Shown: positions 8,744 through 18,148, numbered from the stretch's first letter. The stretch is DNA of 64,000 nucleotides from CBDCRK01 sp965220955 (GCA_965220955.1 CBDCRK010000023.1:62001-126000), one strand, 5' to 3'. Program-made: numbers and translations. The notes: generated by a model from the sequence alone, not told the origin.

Positions 8744-9991
8744 TCAGCCAGCGGTGACGGGTGCGATCTCCTTCAGTCGGGGCAGCACCTCCTTGGCGAA
8801 GAGTTTGATGCCTTTCTCGGCCTCGGTATGCGTCATGAATCCTGACCGCCCGATCATCACCAGATGGCCAAAGCCGCCAACCTTGCTGTAGAAATCCATG
8901 ATCTGCTGGTAGATGGTGTCAGGGCTGCCGGCGAACAGGATCCCCCGCGCCATGGCTTGCGCTGTGTCTATGTTGGTAAGCCCCCCGACGTTCAGGATAG
9001 CCGGGGCAACGGGCTTCTCCGCGTTCGCCGACTGCGCACCGCTGCTGCCAGTCGACCCCTCGGCCTGGGCATTCGGCTTGGGTGCGGTGCGGTAGACCTG
9101 CGGCGCAAAGTGCAGCGGCGTTGCGCCAGGAAGAAACCGCGCATACTGCGGTGCCATCTTGATGCTGGTGTTGAGGAACCATAGTAGCTTGCTACCAATC
9201 TGGACGCCCTCCTCGTGGGTGTCGCCGACATAGACTAACGCTGCATAGGCAAAGTGATCGGTCATGACCTTGGGGAGCCCAGCCTCCATTCGCGCTTGGC
9301 GATATGCGGCCCAGGCCCGCTTGGTCCCCTCTTCGCCGCGCAAGACCAGCACGTTGATCATCCCCCGCCGACCGACCTCGCTCGCCGTTTCCGGATCGCC
9401 CGTTGCCGCCCACAGCGGCGGATGCGGCTGCTGCCATGGGCGCGGCCAGATGTTCACATGCCGGTGCGTGTAGTGCTTCCCCTCCCAGCTGAACGGCCCC
9501 TCCTGATAGGTCAGCGCCTTGGTGACAAGATCGATTGCCTCCCAGTAGCGTTCTATATTGGTGACCGGGTTGGCGTTGTTGGACGCCATCTCGCTGGCGC
9601 CCGACTTCACGAAGCCGATATCCAGACGTCCACGGGAAATGACATCCGCCGTGGCATACTCCTCCGCTACCCGGACGGGGTCCGGCCGCAGCGAGACCAG
9701 CGTCCCCATACTGAGAATGCGGACCTTCCGGGTCTGACGGGCCAGGATGCCCAGGATCAGCGGGTTGGCCCCAAAGAGGGAATTGATCCCGGCGTGATGC
9801 TCGATGGCAACAACATTGATTCCCTGTTCGTCGCACAGCATGAACTCGTCTAAGACTTCCTCAAACAGGTCGGCAGAGATCTGTGGATCGCAATACTTGT
9901 TCGGTAGGCTGGCGCGGACGGAATCCGCGTGGTCGAGCACTTCTTGTGGTACGAAGGGATAGGGGTTCTCGTTATGATACCACACTTCCAT
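8744..9991 (-). CDS. LLM class flavin-dependent oxidoreductase with long C-terminal insertion
   Basis: A 415-residue luciferase-like monooxygenase. EVWYHNENPYPFV at the N-terminus, INVVAIEHHAGINSL, RILSMGTLVSLRPDPVRVAEEYATAD and SRGRLDIGFVKSGASEM place it among the larger bacterial members. Between about residues 308 and 335 there is a Ser/Ala/Gly/Pro-rich low-complexity stretch (AEGSTGSSGAQSANAEKP), which looks like a flexible surface loop. GAGGAGGGAAGAAGCC precedes the ATG. Only 33 nt separate its start side from the end of the next upstream gene, the alpha/beta hydrolase, consistent with one transcript. The substrate is unknown. Confidence 0.9.
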   Translation of the reverse strand: MEVWYHNENPYPFVPQEVLDHADSVRASLPNKYCDPQISADLFEEVLDEFMLCDEQGINVVAIEHHAGINSLFGANPLILGILARQTRKVRILSMGTLVSLRPDPVRVAEEYATADVISRGRLDIGFVKSGASEMASNNANPVTNIERYWEAIDLVTKALTYQEGPFSWEGKHYTHRHVNIWPRPWQQPHPPLWAATGDPETASEVGRRGMINVLVLRGEEGTKRAWAAYRQARMEAGLPKVMTDHFAYAALVYVGDTHEEGVQIGSKLLWFLNTSIKMAPQYARFLPGATPLHFAPQVYRTAPKPNAQAEGSTGSSGAQSANAEKPVAPAILNVGGLTNIDTAQAMARGILFAGSPDTIYQQIMDFYSKVGGFGHLVMIGRSGFMTHTEAEKGIKLFAKEVLPRLKEIAPVTAG

Positions 9992-10024
9992 GGCTTCTTC
10001 CCTCCTCAGCTCATCAAGTGGTTA

Positions 10025-10813
10025 TTATTCCAAGAAGGCAGCAACACGGTCAACAAAGGCCTCGGGCTGCTCGATCTCGGGATGGTGTCCCGCCTTGGCA
10101 ATAAGCTCGAAGCGCGAGCCAGGAATCAACGCGCTGTAGGCCCGCCCGTAGGACGGCGTCACGATTCCGTCGCTTGCCCCCCACAGCACCAGAGTCGGCC
10201 GCATGATCCGGCGCAGCCAACGTTTCAGCTGGGGGTTGTACATATAGGGATGCCAGCCGTACAGGCACAGGGCGTCCCAGTTCCTGGCGCGGACTACAAT
10301 TTCGTCGTCCGACATAGCGTTGAAGTCCGGTGCCCACTCCCCGGGATTGTGCCAGCTCTGCCGCTGCACTTCCTGGGGTGAGGTATTGAAGATGTCCAGG
10401 ATATCGGGCGTCTCGCGATTGCTGATCTTGATGCCGAAGGCGTCCACAAGGATGAGCCGGTCGACGCGGTGGCTACACTTGACCGCGATTTCCGCTGCGA
10501 GCCAGCCGCCGAAGGACAATCCCACGAGTGTTACCCTCTCGTAGGGCAGAGTGTCGAGGACGTCTAAGTACAGGTGTACCAAGTCGTACACCGTGTCAAA
10601 ATCTGCGGGGCGCACGGAGTGGCCAAAACCGGGGTGAGAGGGGGCGATGATCTCCGCCCGCCGGCCGAGTAGATCGAGAAAGCGCGCCCGCGGATCAACG
10701 TTATGCATGCCGTGTAGGAACAGGACCGGCCGGCCCGTGCCCTGGCGGATCACTTCGAGCTCAATGTCCCCGACTGACAAGCGCTTCTCGACCAGGGCCT
10801 TCATGTCATTCAT
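10025..10813 (-). CDS. Alpha/beta hydrolase
   Basis: A 262-residue alpha/beta-fold hydrolase. The oxyanion region is FLHGMHNVDPR, the nucleophile elbow GLSFGGWLAAE, the acid lies in VLWGASDGIV, and the catalytic His in KAGHHPEIEQPEAF. The frame is open for 46 more codons upstream, but the ATG at 10813 behind AAAGGGGAAGCT fits the family N-terminus best. It resembles esterases or C-C hydrolases that cleave ring-fission products, which would suit the flanking monooxygenases. This role is an inference. Confidence 0.88.
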   Translation of the reverse strand: MNDMKALVEKRLSVGDIELEVIRQGTGRPVLFLHGMHNVDPRARFLDLLGRRAEIIAPSHPGFGHSVRPADFDTVYDLVHLYLDVLDTLPYERVTLVGLSFGGWLAAEIAVKCSHRVDRLILVDAFGIKISNRETPDILDIFNTSPQEVQRQSWHNPGEWAPDFNAMSDDEIVVRARNWDALCLYGWHPYMYNPQLKRWLRRIMRPTLVLWGASDGIVTPSYGRAYSALIPGSRFELIAKAGHHPEIEQPEAFVDRVAAFLE

Positions 10814-11125
10814 TATAGCTTCCCCTTTCTCAATGCCTCCAACAGTAATCCTAACGCGGAAGCCCTTCCTCAGTGTCACGATTACTCTGCCTTGCCTTGC
10901 TTCGTGTCTCCTTGAGCAAGACAACCACTCTCTAGCATCGGTAAACCACAAAAGGAAAGAGATTCTATCGGAAAATAGGGCATTACGCCTTAATCTGGGG
11001 CAGGTGACTGAGAGCCCTCGACTGCGTCAACGCAGGCGGAGACCGTTACGCTCTAGGCGCACAGCCCTTCTACATGATCCGGTACTCGCATGGACGCGAA
11101 TCTGGGCAGCAGCCGTAAAAAGTTG

Positions 11126-11170
11126 CAGAATGCAGCGGCGTCAGGGAGTTACTTTTGCCGCTGCATTCTG
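11126..11170 (-). terminator. Rho-independent terminator after the CocE-like gene
   Basis: A perfect 14-bp inverted repeat: CAGAATGCAGCGGC (11126-11139) against 11157-11170, with a 17-nt loop. Read on the minus strand, the stem is followed by CAACTTTTTACG, giving a five-T run. It lies 13 nt after the stop codon of the CocE-like gene, so it should end that transcript before the alpha/beta hydrolase at 10813. Confidence 0.85.
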
Positions 11171-11182
11171 GGCTCTGCTTCT

Positions 11183-12976
11183 CTACCTCGGGATGACTGG
11201 CAGGAGAACGTATGAAGCCCTGTCGTCCTGGTGGAACACGGTCTGCTGCGCAGACACTCCCTGTGTCCCCTCTCCAAACGGCTCCCCAGTGTTAAGGTTG
11301 CGGTCAAAACGCGGAAAGTTGCTGGAGCTGATCTCCAGCCGGATACAATGCCCCGGCAGGAAGACGTTACTTGTTGCCCACAAATCAACGGTGAACGGAT
11401 AGGGCTTGCCCGACTCCATCAGTTGGGGCGTGGTCTCAGAATCCCGATAGCGCGCCCGGATGATGCCATCGAGGAGATTCTGCGCATAGCCGTCTGGGTG
11501 CACATCCACCAGTTTGGCGGTAAAGTCGGTATCAACCGCCGAGGACGACGCCCATAGAGCAACCGTGACGGGTCCCGTTATTTCCAGCGGTTGCTCTAGC
11601 GGGGCGGAGGTGTAGACCAGCACATCGTTTCGCTCTTCGACCGGCCGCTGATCCTGCACGCCGATATCGATGGTAAGGTTGCCACCGCCCAGCGATGGGA
11701 CGGGATTGTTGGGATCATAGCCATAGGTGTCCGCCCGTTCGCGGCTGGGCGGCACGGTGGACAGCGTGCCGTCTCCGAGCAGGGAGTTGGCCCCCTGCTC
11801 GCTGTGCAGGAAATAGCGGACCTGGCGCATATTGGGTGGCGGCCAGTCGGACAGGTTCTGCCAGCGGTTCTCGCCCAAGGTGAAGATGGTGACCGGTGGC
11901 TCGTCCACAATGCCGTTGGCAACATCTTTGAGCCAGTAATCGAACCAGCGCAGCAGCGTTTCGTTGAGGTCAATCAGGGCAGCCGGGCCGAAATCGATAT
12001 CCCCAGTGCCGCGCGAGCTGGGCATATGGTAGGGCAGGAGGTGACCCCAGGGTCCAATGATCAGCCGCTGGCCGGTTCGTGCTACCTCAAACTGACTATT
12101 TGCTTTGATGCTCTGATAAGCGCTTGGCCCGCCTTCGGCAAAGATGTCGTACCATGAGGTGACATGCAGCATGGGTGTGCTGACGCTGGCGGCATGGCGG
12201 TTCACGTTGGCGCGGTCCCAGTATTCGCCGTTGTCAGCCTGTTTGATGTGCTCGGCAACGTATGGCGCGGTTTCTTTGAGCAGCTCACTCCAGTCTTTGA
12301 GGGGTAAATGACGATACCAGTCCTCGGTGAGCGGGGTGAAGGCGTTGAAGCCAAAGCGGGTTTTGCGGGGAAGGGGGAACTCGCCGCCCTCAACATAATC
12401 CTTCATCTTTTCGACCAGATCGTTGCGTCCCTGCCGCTTGAGGGTGTTGAGCCCTTTAAAGATGGCATAGGGAATCATCCACCCCCACAGTGACGCACCG
12501 CCGGTGTGATAGATCCAGCTGGCATGGTAGTCCGACGAGGCTGAGACAGGCGCCATTGCCTGCAGTGAGGGTGGCATGGGATCATGGCAAGCAATCATAT
12601 ATTGCGTTAGGCCGAGGTAGGACTGTCCGGTTGTCCCAACGCGGCCGTTCGCCCACGGGAGCCGTGCTGCCCATTCGACAGCATCGTAGCCATCGGCGAT
12701 TTCCTGGAAAATGGTGTCGTATTCGCCGTCGGACTCAAAGCGGCCGCGACAGTCCTGGATGATTGAGACATAGCCATAGCGGGCAAACAAGTAGTTCGGC
12801 CCATTGGGATCGTCCGATCCCTTTTTGCTGTAGGGCGTCCGGCTCAGCAGTACTGGAAAACGGCCCGGTGTATCTGGACGCATCACGTCGGCATGGAGGG
12901 TCACTCCATCCCGTGTCTGCATCGGAACATTATTTTCGGTGATAACTTTGTATTCTTTTCGTGCTTGTACAATCAT
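11183..12976 (-). CDS. CocE/NonD family hydrolase (X-Pro dipeptidyl-peptidase S15 fold)
   Basis: A 597-residue serine hydrolase of the cocaine esterase/alpha-amino-acid ester hydrolase family. It has the N-terminal MQTRDGVTLHADVMRPD, the nucleophile elbow TTGQSYLGLTQY, the GPWGHLLPYH region with the catalytic His, and a C-terminal jelly-roll (LEITGPVTVALWASSSAVDTD). ATG 12976 is preferred to an ATG four codons earlier because GGAGGTAGCT precedes it. Known members cleave esters or amides of small acids. It precedes a terminator on its 3' side and follows an NTF2-like gene, so it probably heads or shares a catabolic unit. Confidence 0.92.
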   Translation of the reverse strand: MIVQARKEYKVITENNVPMQTRDGVTLHADVMRPDTPGRFPVLLSRTPYSKKGSDDPNGPNYLFARYGYVSIIQDCRGRFESDGEYDTIFQEIADGYDAVEWAARLPWANGRVGTTGQSYLGLTQYMIACHDPMPPSLQAMAPVSASSDYHASWIYHTGGASLWGWMIPYAIFKGLNTLKRQGRNDLVEKMKDYVEGGEFPLPRKTRFGFNAFTPLTEDWYRHLPLKDWSELLKETAPYVAEHIKQADNGEYWDRANVNRHAASVSTPMLHVTSWYDIFAEGGPSAYQSIKANSQFEVARTGQRLIIGPWGHLLPYHMPSSRGTGDIDFGPAALIDLNETLLRWFDYWLKDVANGIVDEPPVTIFTLGENRWQNLSDWPPPNMRQVRYFLHSEQGANSLLGDGTLSTVPPSRERADTYGYDPNNPVPSLGGGNLTIDIGVQDQRPVEERNDVLVYTSAPLEQPLEITGPVTVALWASSSAVDTDFTAKLVDVHPDGYAQNLLDGIIRARYRDSETTPQLMESGKPYPFTVDLWATSNVFLPGHCIRLEISSSNFPRFDRNLNTGEPFGEGTQGVSAQQTVFHQDDRASYVLLPVIPR

Positions 12977-13080
12977 AGCTACCTCCATGGGTATTGCTCG
13001 TTATCCGGTTTGAGCTGCTCAGCGTTAGGGACAGTGCCTATTGGCTTGCTCCTTTCTTTCCATGGCGGGGGGCACTTGCT

Positions 13081-13539
13081 TTACTCTTTGGGAGCCCAGC
13101 CAGTGGCATACGGAGCATGCATGCGGATAAACGCGCGGAGATGTTTGAACTTCCATTCGCCGTTCACTTTGACATAGTCATCCTCGTAGCGCACAGCAGT
13201 CCATTTGGCTTCATTCTGCTTGCGAAAGGTAAACGGTCCCAGAAAATACCAGGTGGCCTTGGCGTGGTTGCCCTCAAGGTTGATGATCGGATTCATAACC
13301 ATATGCTGGGAAAAGCTAATCAGTTTCTGGAAGGTCTGGAACAGCTGACGAATCGCTGCATGGCCTTGCGCTTGACCGAAATCGCCCCCTTCCCAGATGC
13401 CGTCTTCGACAAACAGGGTGGTAATGGTGTCAGGATTATGATCATCATCACAGACCGCGCAGTACCGTGCTTTCAGTTCCTTGATTGCCTCCCGGTCCTC
13501 GATTCGCGTAATTCGTTCTTCGAGTGCGGCTATATCCAT
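13081..13539 (-). CDS. NTF2-like (SnoaL/ring-hydroxylating dioxygenase beta-like) protein
   Basis: A 152-residue cone-shaped NTF2-superfamily protein. The pattern EERITRIEDREAIKELKARY, then HNPDTITTLFVEDGIWEGG, and later GEWKFKHLRAFI is typical of the SnoaL_4 group found next to monooxygenases and dehydratases. ATG 13539 follows GGAGGGACGCC; the 15 extra upstream codons have no family match. Members act as small isomerases, hydrolases or dehydratases, or as dioxygenase beta subunits. The activity here is unassigned. Its position upstream of the CocE-like gene suggests co-transcription. Confidence 0.85.
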   Translation of the reverse strand: MDIAALEERITRIEDREAIKELKARYCAVCDDDHNPDTITTLFVEDGIWEGGDFGQAQGHAAIRQLFQTFQKLISFSQHMVMNPIINLEGNHAKATWYFLGPFTFRKQNEAKWTAVRYEDDYVKVNGEWKFKHLRAFIRMHAPYATGWAPKE

Positions 13540-13700
13540 GGCGTCCCTCCTTTGACCAGCTATAGATAGGCTAGCATGTACCACACTCTGCTGAGAACGC
13601 CAAGAGATGGAGAAACGGACCCGCAGGATACCATGCCTTGTCCCTGCTCACTACGGTTAACCCCCTTGTGCTCTGCTCGGCAATAAATCGAGTCTGACCC

Positions 13701-13753
13701 CAATTATCCCACCAATTATCCCATTATCCCCCATCACCAATTATCCCCCATCA
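13701..13753. repeat. ATTATCCC simple-sequence array
   Basis: A short array with period-like units CAATTATCCC, ATTATCCC and ATTATCCCCCATCA (the last one twice). It overlaps the 3' end of the DUF6932-type gene, where the reading frame stops inside the array. It may mark the left boundary of the accessory island. Confidence 0.75.
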
Positions 13754-14151
13754 AGCGGAAAGTGGTCAAGTCGAAAATTATCCTTTGCAAGATTACGATC
13801 CGCAAATTCGGGAAATCTTTGAAATACCTGACGTTGAAAATCCAAGTCATACCCCGAATACAGCGTCAAAACGTCGAGGTCATTGGGTGCCCGATTCTCC
13901 CGAGTCTCAACATCTTCCAGAAAGCTGCCATCGAGCCACTGATAGCCCCGCGTGATGCCGCACGAGCGTATCCGCTCTCGGAATATGAGGAAGTTCTCAA
14001 GCATCTCACGGCGCTCCGGTGAAGTAGAGAATCGTTGGCACAGTTCCAAACTCGTACAGGGATATGGTGAAACGTCCGAGGGATCTCTCGGGTCGCCTCT
14101 GTGGGGAGGGAGGACTGAATTGTGATCGAAGTCGGGTATTGTGATCGTCAT
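13741..14151 (-). CDS. DUF6932-type nucleotidyltransferase-like protein, probably 3' truncated
   Basis: A 136-residue protein with the N-terminal IPDFDHNSVLPP, a helical part around RFSTSPERREMLENFL, and LDGSFLEDVETR...PNDLDVLTLY. The GSF plus DLDV pair is the GSx..DxD signature of a polymerase-beta-like nucleotidyltransferase, and the pattern matches DUF6932 proteins, which are usually near 190 residues. The frame ends within the ATTATCCC array, so the C-terminus appears lost. Its ATG lies eight bases after the stop of an HsdS-like tail, as if both once formed one defence operon. Catalytic activity is not proven. Confidence 0.6.
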   Translation of the reverse strand: MTITIPDFDHNSVLPPHRGDPRDPSDVSPYPCTSLELCQRFSTSPERREMLENFLIFRERIRSCGITRGYQWLDGSFLEDVETRENRAPNDLDVLTLYSGYDLDFQRQVFQRFPEFADRNLAKDNFRLDHFPLDGG

Positions 14152-14159
14152 GGGGAAAC

Positions 14160-14300
14160 TCAGGATGTCGGATTAAACGCCTCTTTGAGAATCGCTTGCA
14201 AAAGCTGGGCTGCGTGGCTACGAGCCCGCTCAATCTCCGCTTCCAGCTTTGTTTTTGGGCTTCTGAAGTCGGTAGCCAGCCTCAAGAGTCCACGTACCCT
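14160..14300 (-). pseudogene. C-terminal remnant of a type I restriction specificity subunit (HsdS)
   Basis: A 46-codon open stretch without a start, ending at TGA 14160-14162. Its last part reads KLEAEIERARSHAAQLLQA followed by ILKEAF, the conserved helix and tail that close many HsdS proteins. It lies immediately after, and in the same frame as, the stop codon of the large restriction-methylase gene, so readthrough would append it. The target recognition domains are gone. It is probably debris from a type I system replaced by the present enzyme. Confidence 0.6.
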
Positions 14301-17300
14301 TCACAGCAATGAGCGTTGCCGCGCGTCAGCTTTGTCGCCTTTGCCCTTGCGCTTGACGTCGAAGGCGCCGGCGGTGCGCAGGGTGTCGGAGCTGATCAGC
14401 GGGCCGTCGCAGATACGGGTGAGAAGGTCGGCTTGGCGGTCTTCCAGGGCGACTAGGCGTCCCAGGACGTGGAGGACGTTCAAGAGTTCCGTTGTGTATT
14501 CAGCGAGCCAGCGGTCCGACTGGATTTTCTCCAAGGGTGACGGTGGCCGACGTTCGCCGATGACGGGTCGCGTCCGGTCCTTTTTGCGGTAGCTGAACCA
14601 GTGAACCAGCACCCGCTTGCCCGAAACTTCGTACCGCCAGACCTCCGGCGGTACGTTGTCGATGTAGCCCTCGCCCACCAGAAGGCGGCGCTTCCCGGCG
14701 TCATAATCGATACGGGCGGGCATCCGGTCCGGGGCGGGGGGGATGGCGCCGTCCTTGGGTATCCGCGGTCCTTCGCCCTTGGGCATGCGCGGCGCGCCGA
14801 CGGGTCGGCTGTTGGACGGGTCGGCATAGCGCTCGCCGAAGGTGTGCAGCCAGATCACTGCTTCGCCCAAGACGACGGCTTCCTCGAAAAGCCCATCGTC
14901 TCGGGTGAGGGGCAGACGCAGTCCGGGTTGTACCAGATCGTCTTGAAAGCGGTGGGTGTAGCCGGGATGGGCCATGACGGCAGCTAGATAGGCCATTACC
15001 TGTTGACCGCAGACAGGCGTGCCAAGTTGCTCTACCAGGAAATCTAGGAAGGCACCTTTCACGTTTGAAGCGGCAGCTTGGTTGTCGGCCCAGAGCGGAA
15101 AGACGCGCCCGCCGCGTCCGTGGTAGTGATGCAGGTCCGGGACGAGGGATGTAAAGCTGAGAGCCGGGCCATTCGTAGGCGTTCGGTCGTGCGGAACCGT
15201 GGCGTAGACCTGCCTTTCGGAGTGGTATTCCCAAAGGGTTGGATTTGGCTGATTGATGACACGACCGTCTGGAATGATCCACTGCCGGTCAAACGACCGG
15301 AAGCCGTATCGTGCCGGGGCGATACATTGCCCCGTGTCGGTCGCCGCCGAGTTCGTGCGAAATTCGTGACCGTAGAGACCGCTCTTCAGCGGCTTGTTCA
15401 CATGCTTGTCGCCGGGCTCCCCATTCCTGAGATGAGGGTGAAACAGTGTCTCCTTCTTTGTGGCGTTAGGCTCCCGCACCAGGGTATCCCAGCGTGCTTC
15501 GAGCGACTGCTTGTCCGGGGCAATAACCCACACCCTGCCCGGCATCACGCCGGACCCGTTGTACGTGAAGATATCCTCCAAAGGCACAAAGTCGCCCCAA
15601 GCACCGGACGCCTTGGGCAGAAACGACGCGCGCGGCTCGTCCGGGCAGGCAACCCAGCCATCGTCTTCGAGGGAAATGCTGTCGAAGGCGGCGAATTTGT
15701 CCTCGCGAGTTTTGCCGTCCAGGGTCCGGTAACGAACCCGCGCAGGCTGGGGCGACGCCGTCCGGCTCTTACGCAGGGCCATAACGATGCACACCGGCTG
15801 CTGAACGCCTTGAAAGATGCGGCTGGGAACGGGCGGTTGATGGCCTTCCGGCGAGCAGTCGATCACCCAGATTTCGTCCGCCTCGGCCCGCAGGTCGGCG
15901 CGCATCTTCTGGAAGCCAGGGCCGTTCAGGAATCCTGCCGCGGTGATGAAGCAGACGATGCCCGTCTGGTCGCGTTGCCGGCCTCCGAGCTCAACGGGAT
16001 CGCCGTCGCCGAACACCTTCCAGGCGGCCCAGCGCCAGAAGTATACGTAGAGGTTGCGGAGGTGCTTGGTGTGCGCCCCGACGTTCCATTCGAGCGGCGG
16101 CATCCAGTCCGTGAGTGGTGCGGGTCGGTTGTCGCTGCCGTTCTCCACCCAGCCGCCCAGCCCCTTGGCTTTTTCCTTGTAGGGGGGATTGCCGATGACA
16201 ACGGTGATGCGCTCCTGCTGCTTGATCCGGTTTGCCTGGCGGCGCGATTCACCCAGCGGCATGAGGATGTCCGGGATGTATTCGTCCTCCACAAACGGGT
16301 TGCCCAGGGTGTCGGTGACGAACAGCCGTAGCGGGTCGGACCTGCCCGCAAAGGCGTCACCCACGAGTTCCTGCAACTCGGCCACTAGACGAAGCTGGGC
16401 CACCGCGAAGGGACCGAGTTGCAGCTCGAAACCGATCAGCCGGGGAATGGCGGCCTCGACCACCCCCGGAATCGCTCCTGGCCCTTGGTCTTCTTCCGTT
16501 GTTTCGGCGATGCGTCGCAACACGCCCAGCAGATAGGTGCCGGTGCCGGTCGCCGGGTCCGCCACGGTCACGTCCGGCGAGGCTAGCCCTTCGGTCAGGC
16601 CGAAGTAGTCGCCGGATTTCAGCGCTTCATCCACCAGCCGCACCATCGACATGACGACTTCCGGTGGAGTGTAGTACGACCCCGTCTTGCGCCGTAGCTC
16701 GTTGTCGTAGGTAGTGAGGAACTTTTCGTAGAAGTAGAGCCACGCCTCTGGGTCGCCCTTGCTGATGGCGTCCCAGTGCACGGCGTCCAGCACGCGCGTC
16801 AGGGTGGCCAGCGAGGTTTTCAGGGTTTTCTGGTTTTCGACGTTGTCGGTCAGGAGGCGCAGTGCGGTACCGATCAGGGTGTTGGTCTGGCGCAGTTCGC
16901 CGGCCACGCGGTCGAGGCCGTCGCTGAGGGTGATCTTGCGTGCCCGCGCCATGAGCAGCCCGAATGTTACGGCCTGGGCGTAGCCGTCGGCAAAGGCTTC
17001 GTTGGTCGCGCTCGGGAACAGCAGCTTGCGCCAGTCGGTGGCAAGGTTGGTCAGCGGAGCGGAGCCCTGGGCCAGTTGTTCGGTCACTTCCTCACGCAGC
17101 AACCGGCAGAGCCGGGCCGTCAATTCGGCCAGCGCGGGCGCTGATTTCGGCGGCTGCGGCTGCCATTGGAAGAAGTCGGCGAACAAACTCGGCAGGCTGG
17201 ACGGGGCTGTCAGCTTGGCGCCGGCGATTTCGATATCGCCATCGAGCGCAATGACCTTACCTTCAAGGTCGCCGTTTCGCCACAGGCTGAAGGCGTTGCC

Positions 17301-17660
17301 GTCGGTATAGATCAGGTTCGGGAGGGTCTGTAGCTTTTCCCATTGTTCCCGGTCGTGCTTGTTGGTGAAACGCCGAGGGTCGGCGCCTTTGCCCGGCGCT
17401 TTGACCTCGATAAAGCCTACCAACGCCGAGTTGAGCGTGATTGCATAGTCGGGCCGCGTCTTGAGATCGGCGAGCGATGTCTCACCCACCGCCGCGATTT
17501 TGTCGCTCGGCAGACCGAGGAACTCCGCGATGTCGGAGATCAACCCTTCAAGCGGCGCTCTGAGCTGATCTTCGGGTGCCCCCGAAATCGCGGCGTTGCT
17601 GAGCTTGGCTTTCGCCATGCTGCCGAAATCCGAGATAATCGCGTCTAGTGTCTTTCCCAC
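14301..17660 (-). CDS. Single-chain restriction endonuclease-methyltransferase (type ISP/IIG-like)
   Basis: An 1119-residue protein. Near residues 68-88 RPDYAITLNSALVGF and IEVKAPG form a PD-(D/E)xK-type nuclease core. Near 368 DPATGTGTYLLGVL is the AdoMet-binding motif, and near 490 NPPYKEKAKG is the catalytic motif of an N6-adenine methylase. The remaining C-terminal half, ending with ICDGPLISSDTLR, looks like the target-recognition part of type ISP enzymes. No helicase motifs lie between nuclease and methylase, unlike full type ISP proteins of about 1570 residues, so a type IIG-like cutter is more likely. The gene is more GC-rich than flanking housekeeping genes and heads a defence-like island. 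Confidence 0.88.
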   Translation of the reverse strand: MGKTLDAIISDFGSMAKAKLSNAAISGAPEDQLRAPLEGLISDIAEFLGLPSDKIAAVGETSLADLKTRPDYAITLNSALVGFIEVKAPGKGADPRRFTNKHDREQWEKLQTLPNLIYTDGNAFSLWRNGDLEGKVIALDGDIEIAGAKLTAPSSLPSLFADFFQWQPQPPKSAPALAELTARLCRLLREEVTEQLAQGSAPLTNLATDWRKLLFPSATNEAFADGYAQAVTFGLLMARARKITLSDGLDRVAGELRQTNTLIGTALRLLTDNVENQKTLKTSLATLTRVLDAVHWDAISKGDPEAWLYFYEKFLTTYDNELRRKTGSYYTPPEVVMSMVRLVDEALKSGDYFGLTEGLASPDVTVADPATGTGTYLLGVLRRIAETTEEDQGPGAIPGVVEAAIPRLIGFELQLGPFAVAQLRLVAELQELVGDAFAGRSDPLRLFVTDTLGNPFVEDEYIPDILMPLGESRRQANRIKQQERITVVIGNPPYKEKAKGLGGWVENGSDNRPAPLTDWMPPLEWNVGAHTKHLRNLYVYFWRWAAWKVFGDGDPVELGGRQRDQTGIVCFITAAGFLNGPGFQKMRADLRAEADEIWVIDCSPEGHQPPVPSRIFQGVQQPVCIVMALRKSRTASPQPARVRYRTLDGKTREDKFAAFDSISLEDDGWVACPDEPRASFLPKASGAWGDFVPLEDIFTYNGSGVMPGRVWVIAPDKQSLEARWDTLVREPNATKKETLFHPHLRNGEPGDKHVNKPLKSGLYGHEFRTNSAATDTGQCIAPARYGFRSFDRQWIIPDGRVINQPNPTLWEYHSERQVYATVPHDRTPTNGPALSFTSLVPDLHHYHGRGGRVFPLWADNQAAASNVKGAFLDFLVEQLGTPVCGQQVMAYLAAVMAHPGYTHRFQDDLVQPGLRLPLTRDDGLFEEAVVLGEAVIWLHTFGERYADPSNSRPVGAPRMPKGEGPRIPKDGAIPPAPDRMPARIDYDAGKRRLLVGEGYIDNVPPEVWRYEVSGKRVLVHWFSYRKKDRTRPVIGERRPPSPLEKIQSDRWLAEYTTELLNVLHVLGRLVALEDRQADLLTRICDGPLISSDTLRTAGAFDVKRKGKGDKADARQRSLL

Positions 17661-17939
17661 AGTTTAATCCGTTATGTTATGGGCGGATTCTTTTCCCGCG
17701 TCGGGGTTAGGATGGGCGTTTTACCTCCACAATCAGCGGGTTCTTGTTTCTGATTCTTCACGCACTTGGTTATGAATCCCACCCGGCTGAAATAGGATGG
17801 GGCGTGATGAATTTGGTACAAATGTCGCGCTCGCTGAGGGATTTCTTGTTCATGCGGTTATTGCCACAAAAGTTCCGTCAAGCGGCGATAGTATACAGCC
17901 CCGTGATAAAAACCTAGCGCGTTTCACGACCCGTTCCGC

Positions 17940-18148
17940 TCCCGTCATGCCGGACGTGATCCGGCATCCATGCTTCGACTCCGCCCTTGCGGGCTACGCT
18001 CAGCACGAAGGGTCTCCCGTTCGGCCTGAGCCTGTCCTGAGCCAAGCCGAAGGGCGTAGCGGAGCGAAGTCGAAGGGCCTGTCCGGGGCCGGGGACCTGG
18101 ATTTCTGCCCCTGTTTTCACAGGGGTGACGTTCTTTCGCAGGAATGAC
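17940..18148. repeat. Composite intergenic repeat with nested palindromes
   Basis: Several dispersed repeat types are stacked here. The first is an inverted CCGGA...TCCGG pair around 17951-17965. Next are two copies of a palindromic unit of the form CCTGAGC-nnn-CGAAGGG (18030-18054 is the clearest), related to in-frame copies in rlpA, tmk and the NtrY-like gene. Last is CCCCTGTTTTCACAGGGG near 18109-18126. The wider interval 17661-18254 holds no gene I can support. Confidence 0.75.

Noticed and set aside
9192..9853. Long frames on both strands within the third luciferase-like gene
   Set aside because: Shadow frames of a GC-rich gene with full family signatures on the minus strand.
15078..16331. 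417-codon open frame on the plus strand
   Set aside because: It runs antisense through the methylase domain, whose motifs and length are clear; the composition is that of a GC-rich shadow frame and no family is recognisable.
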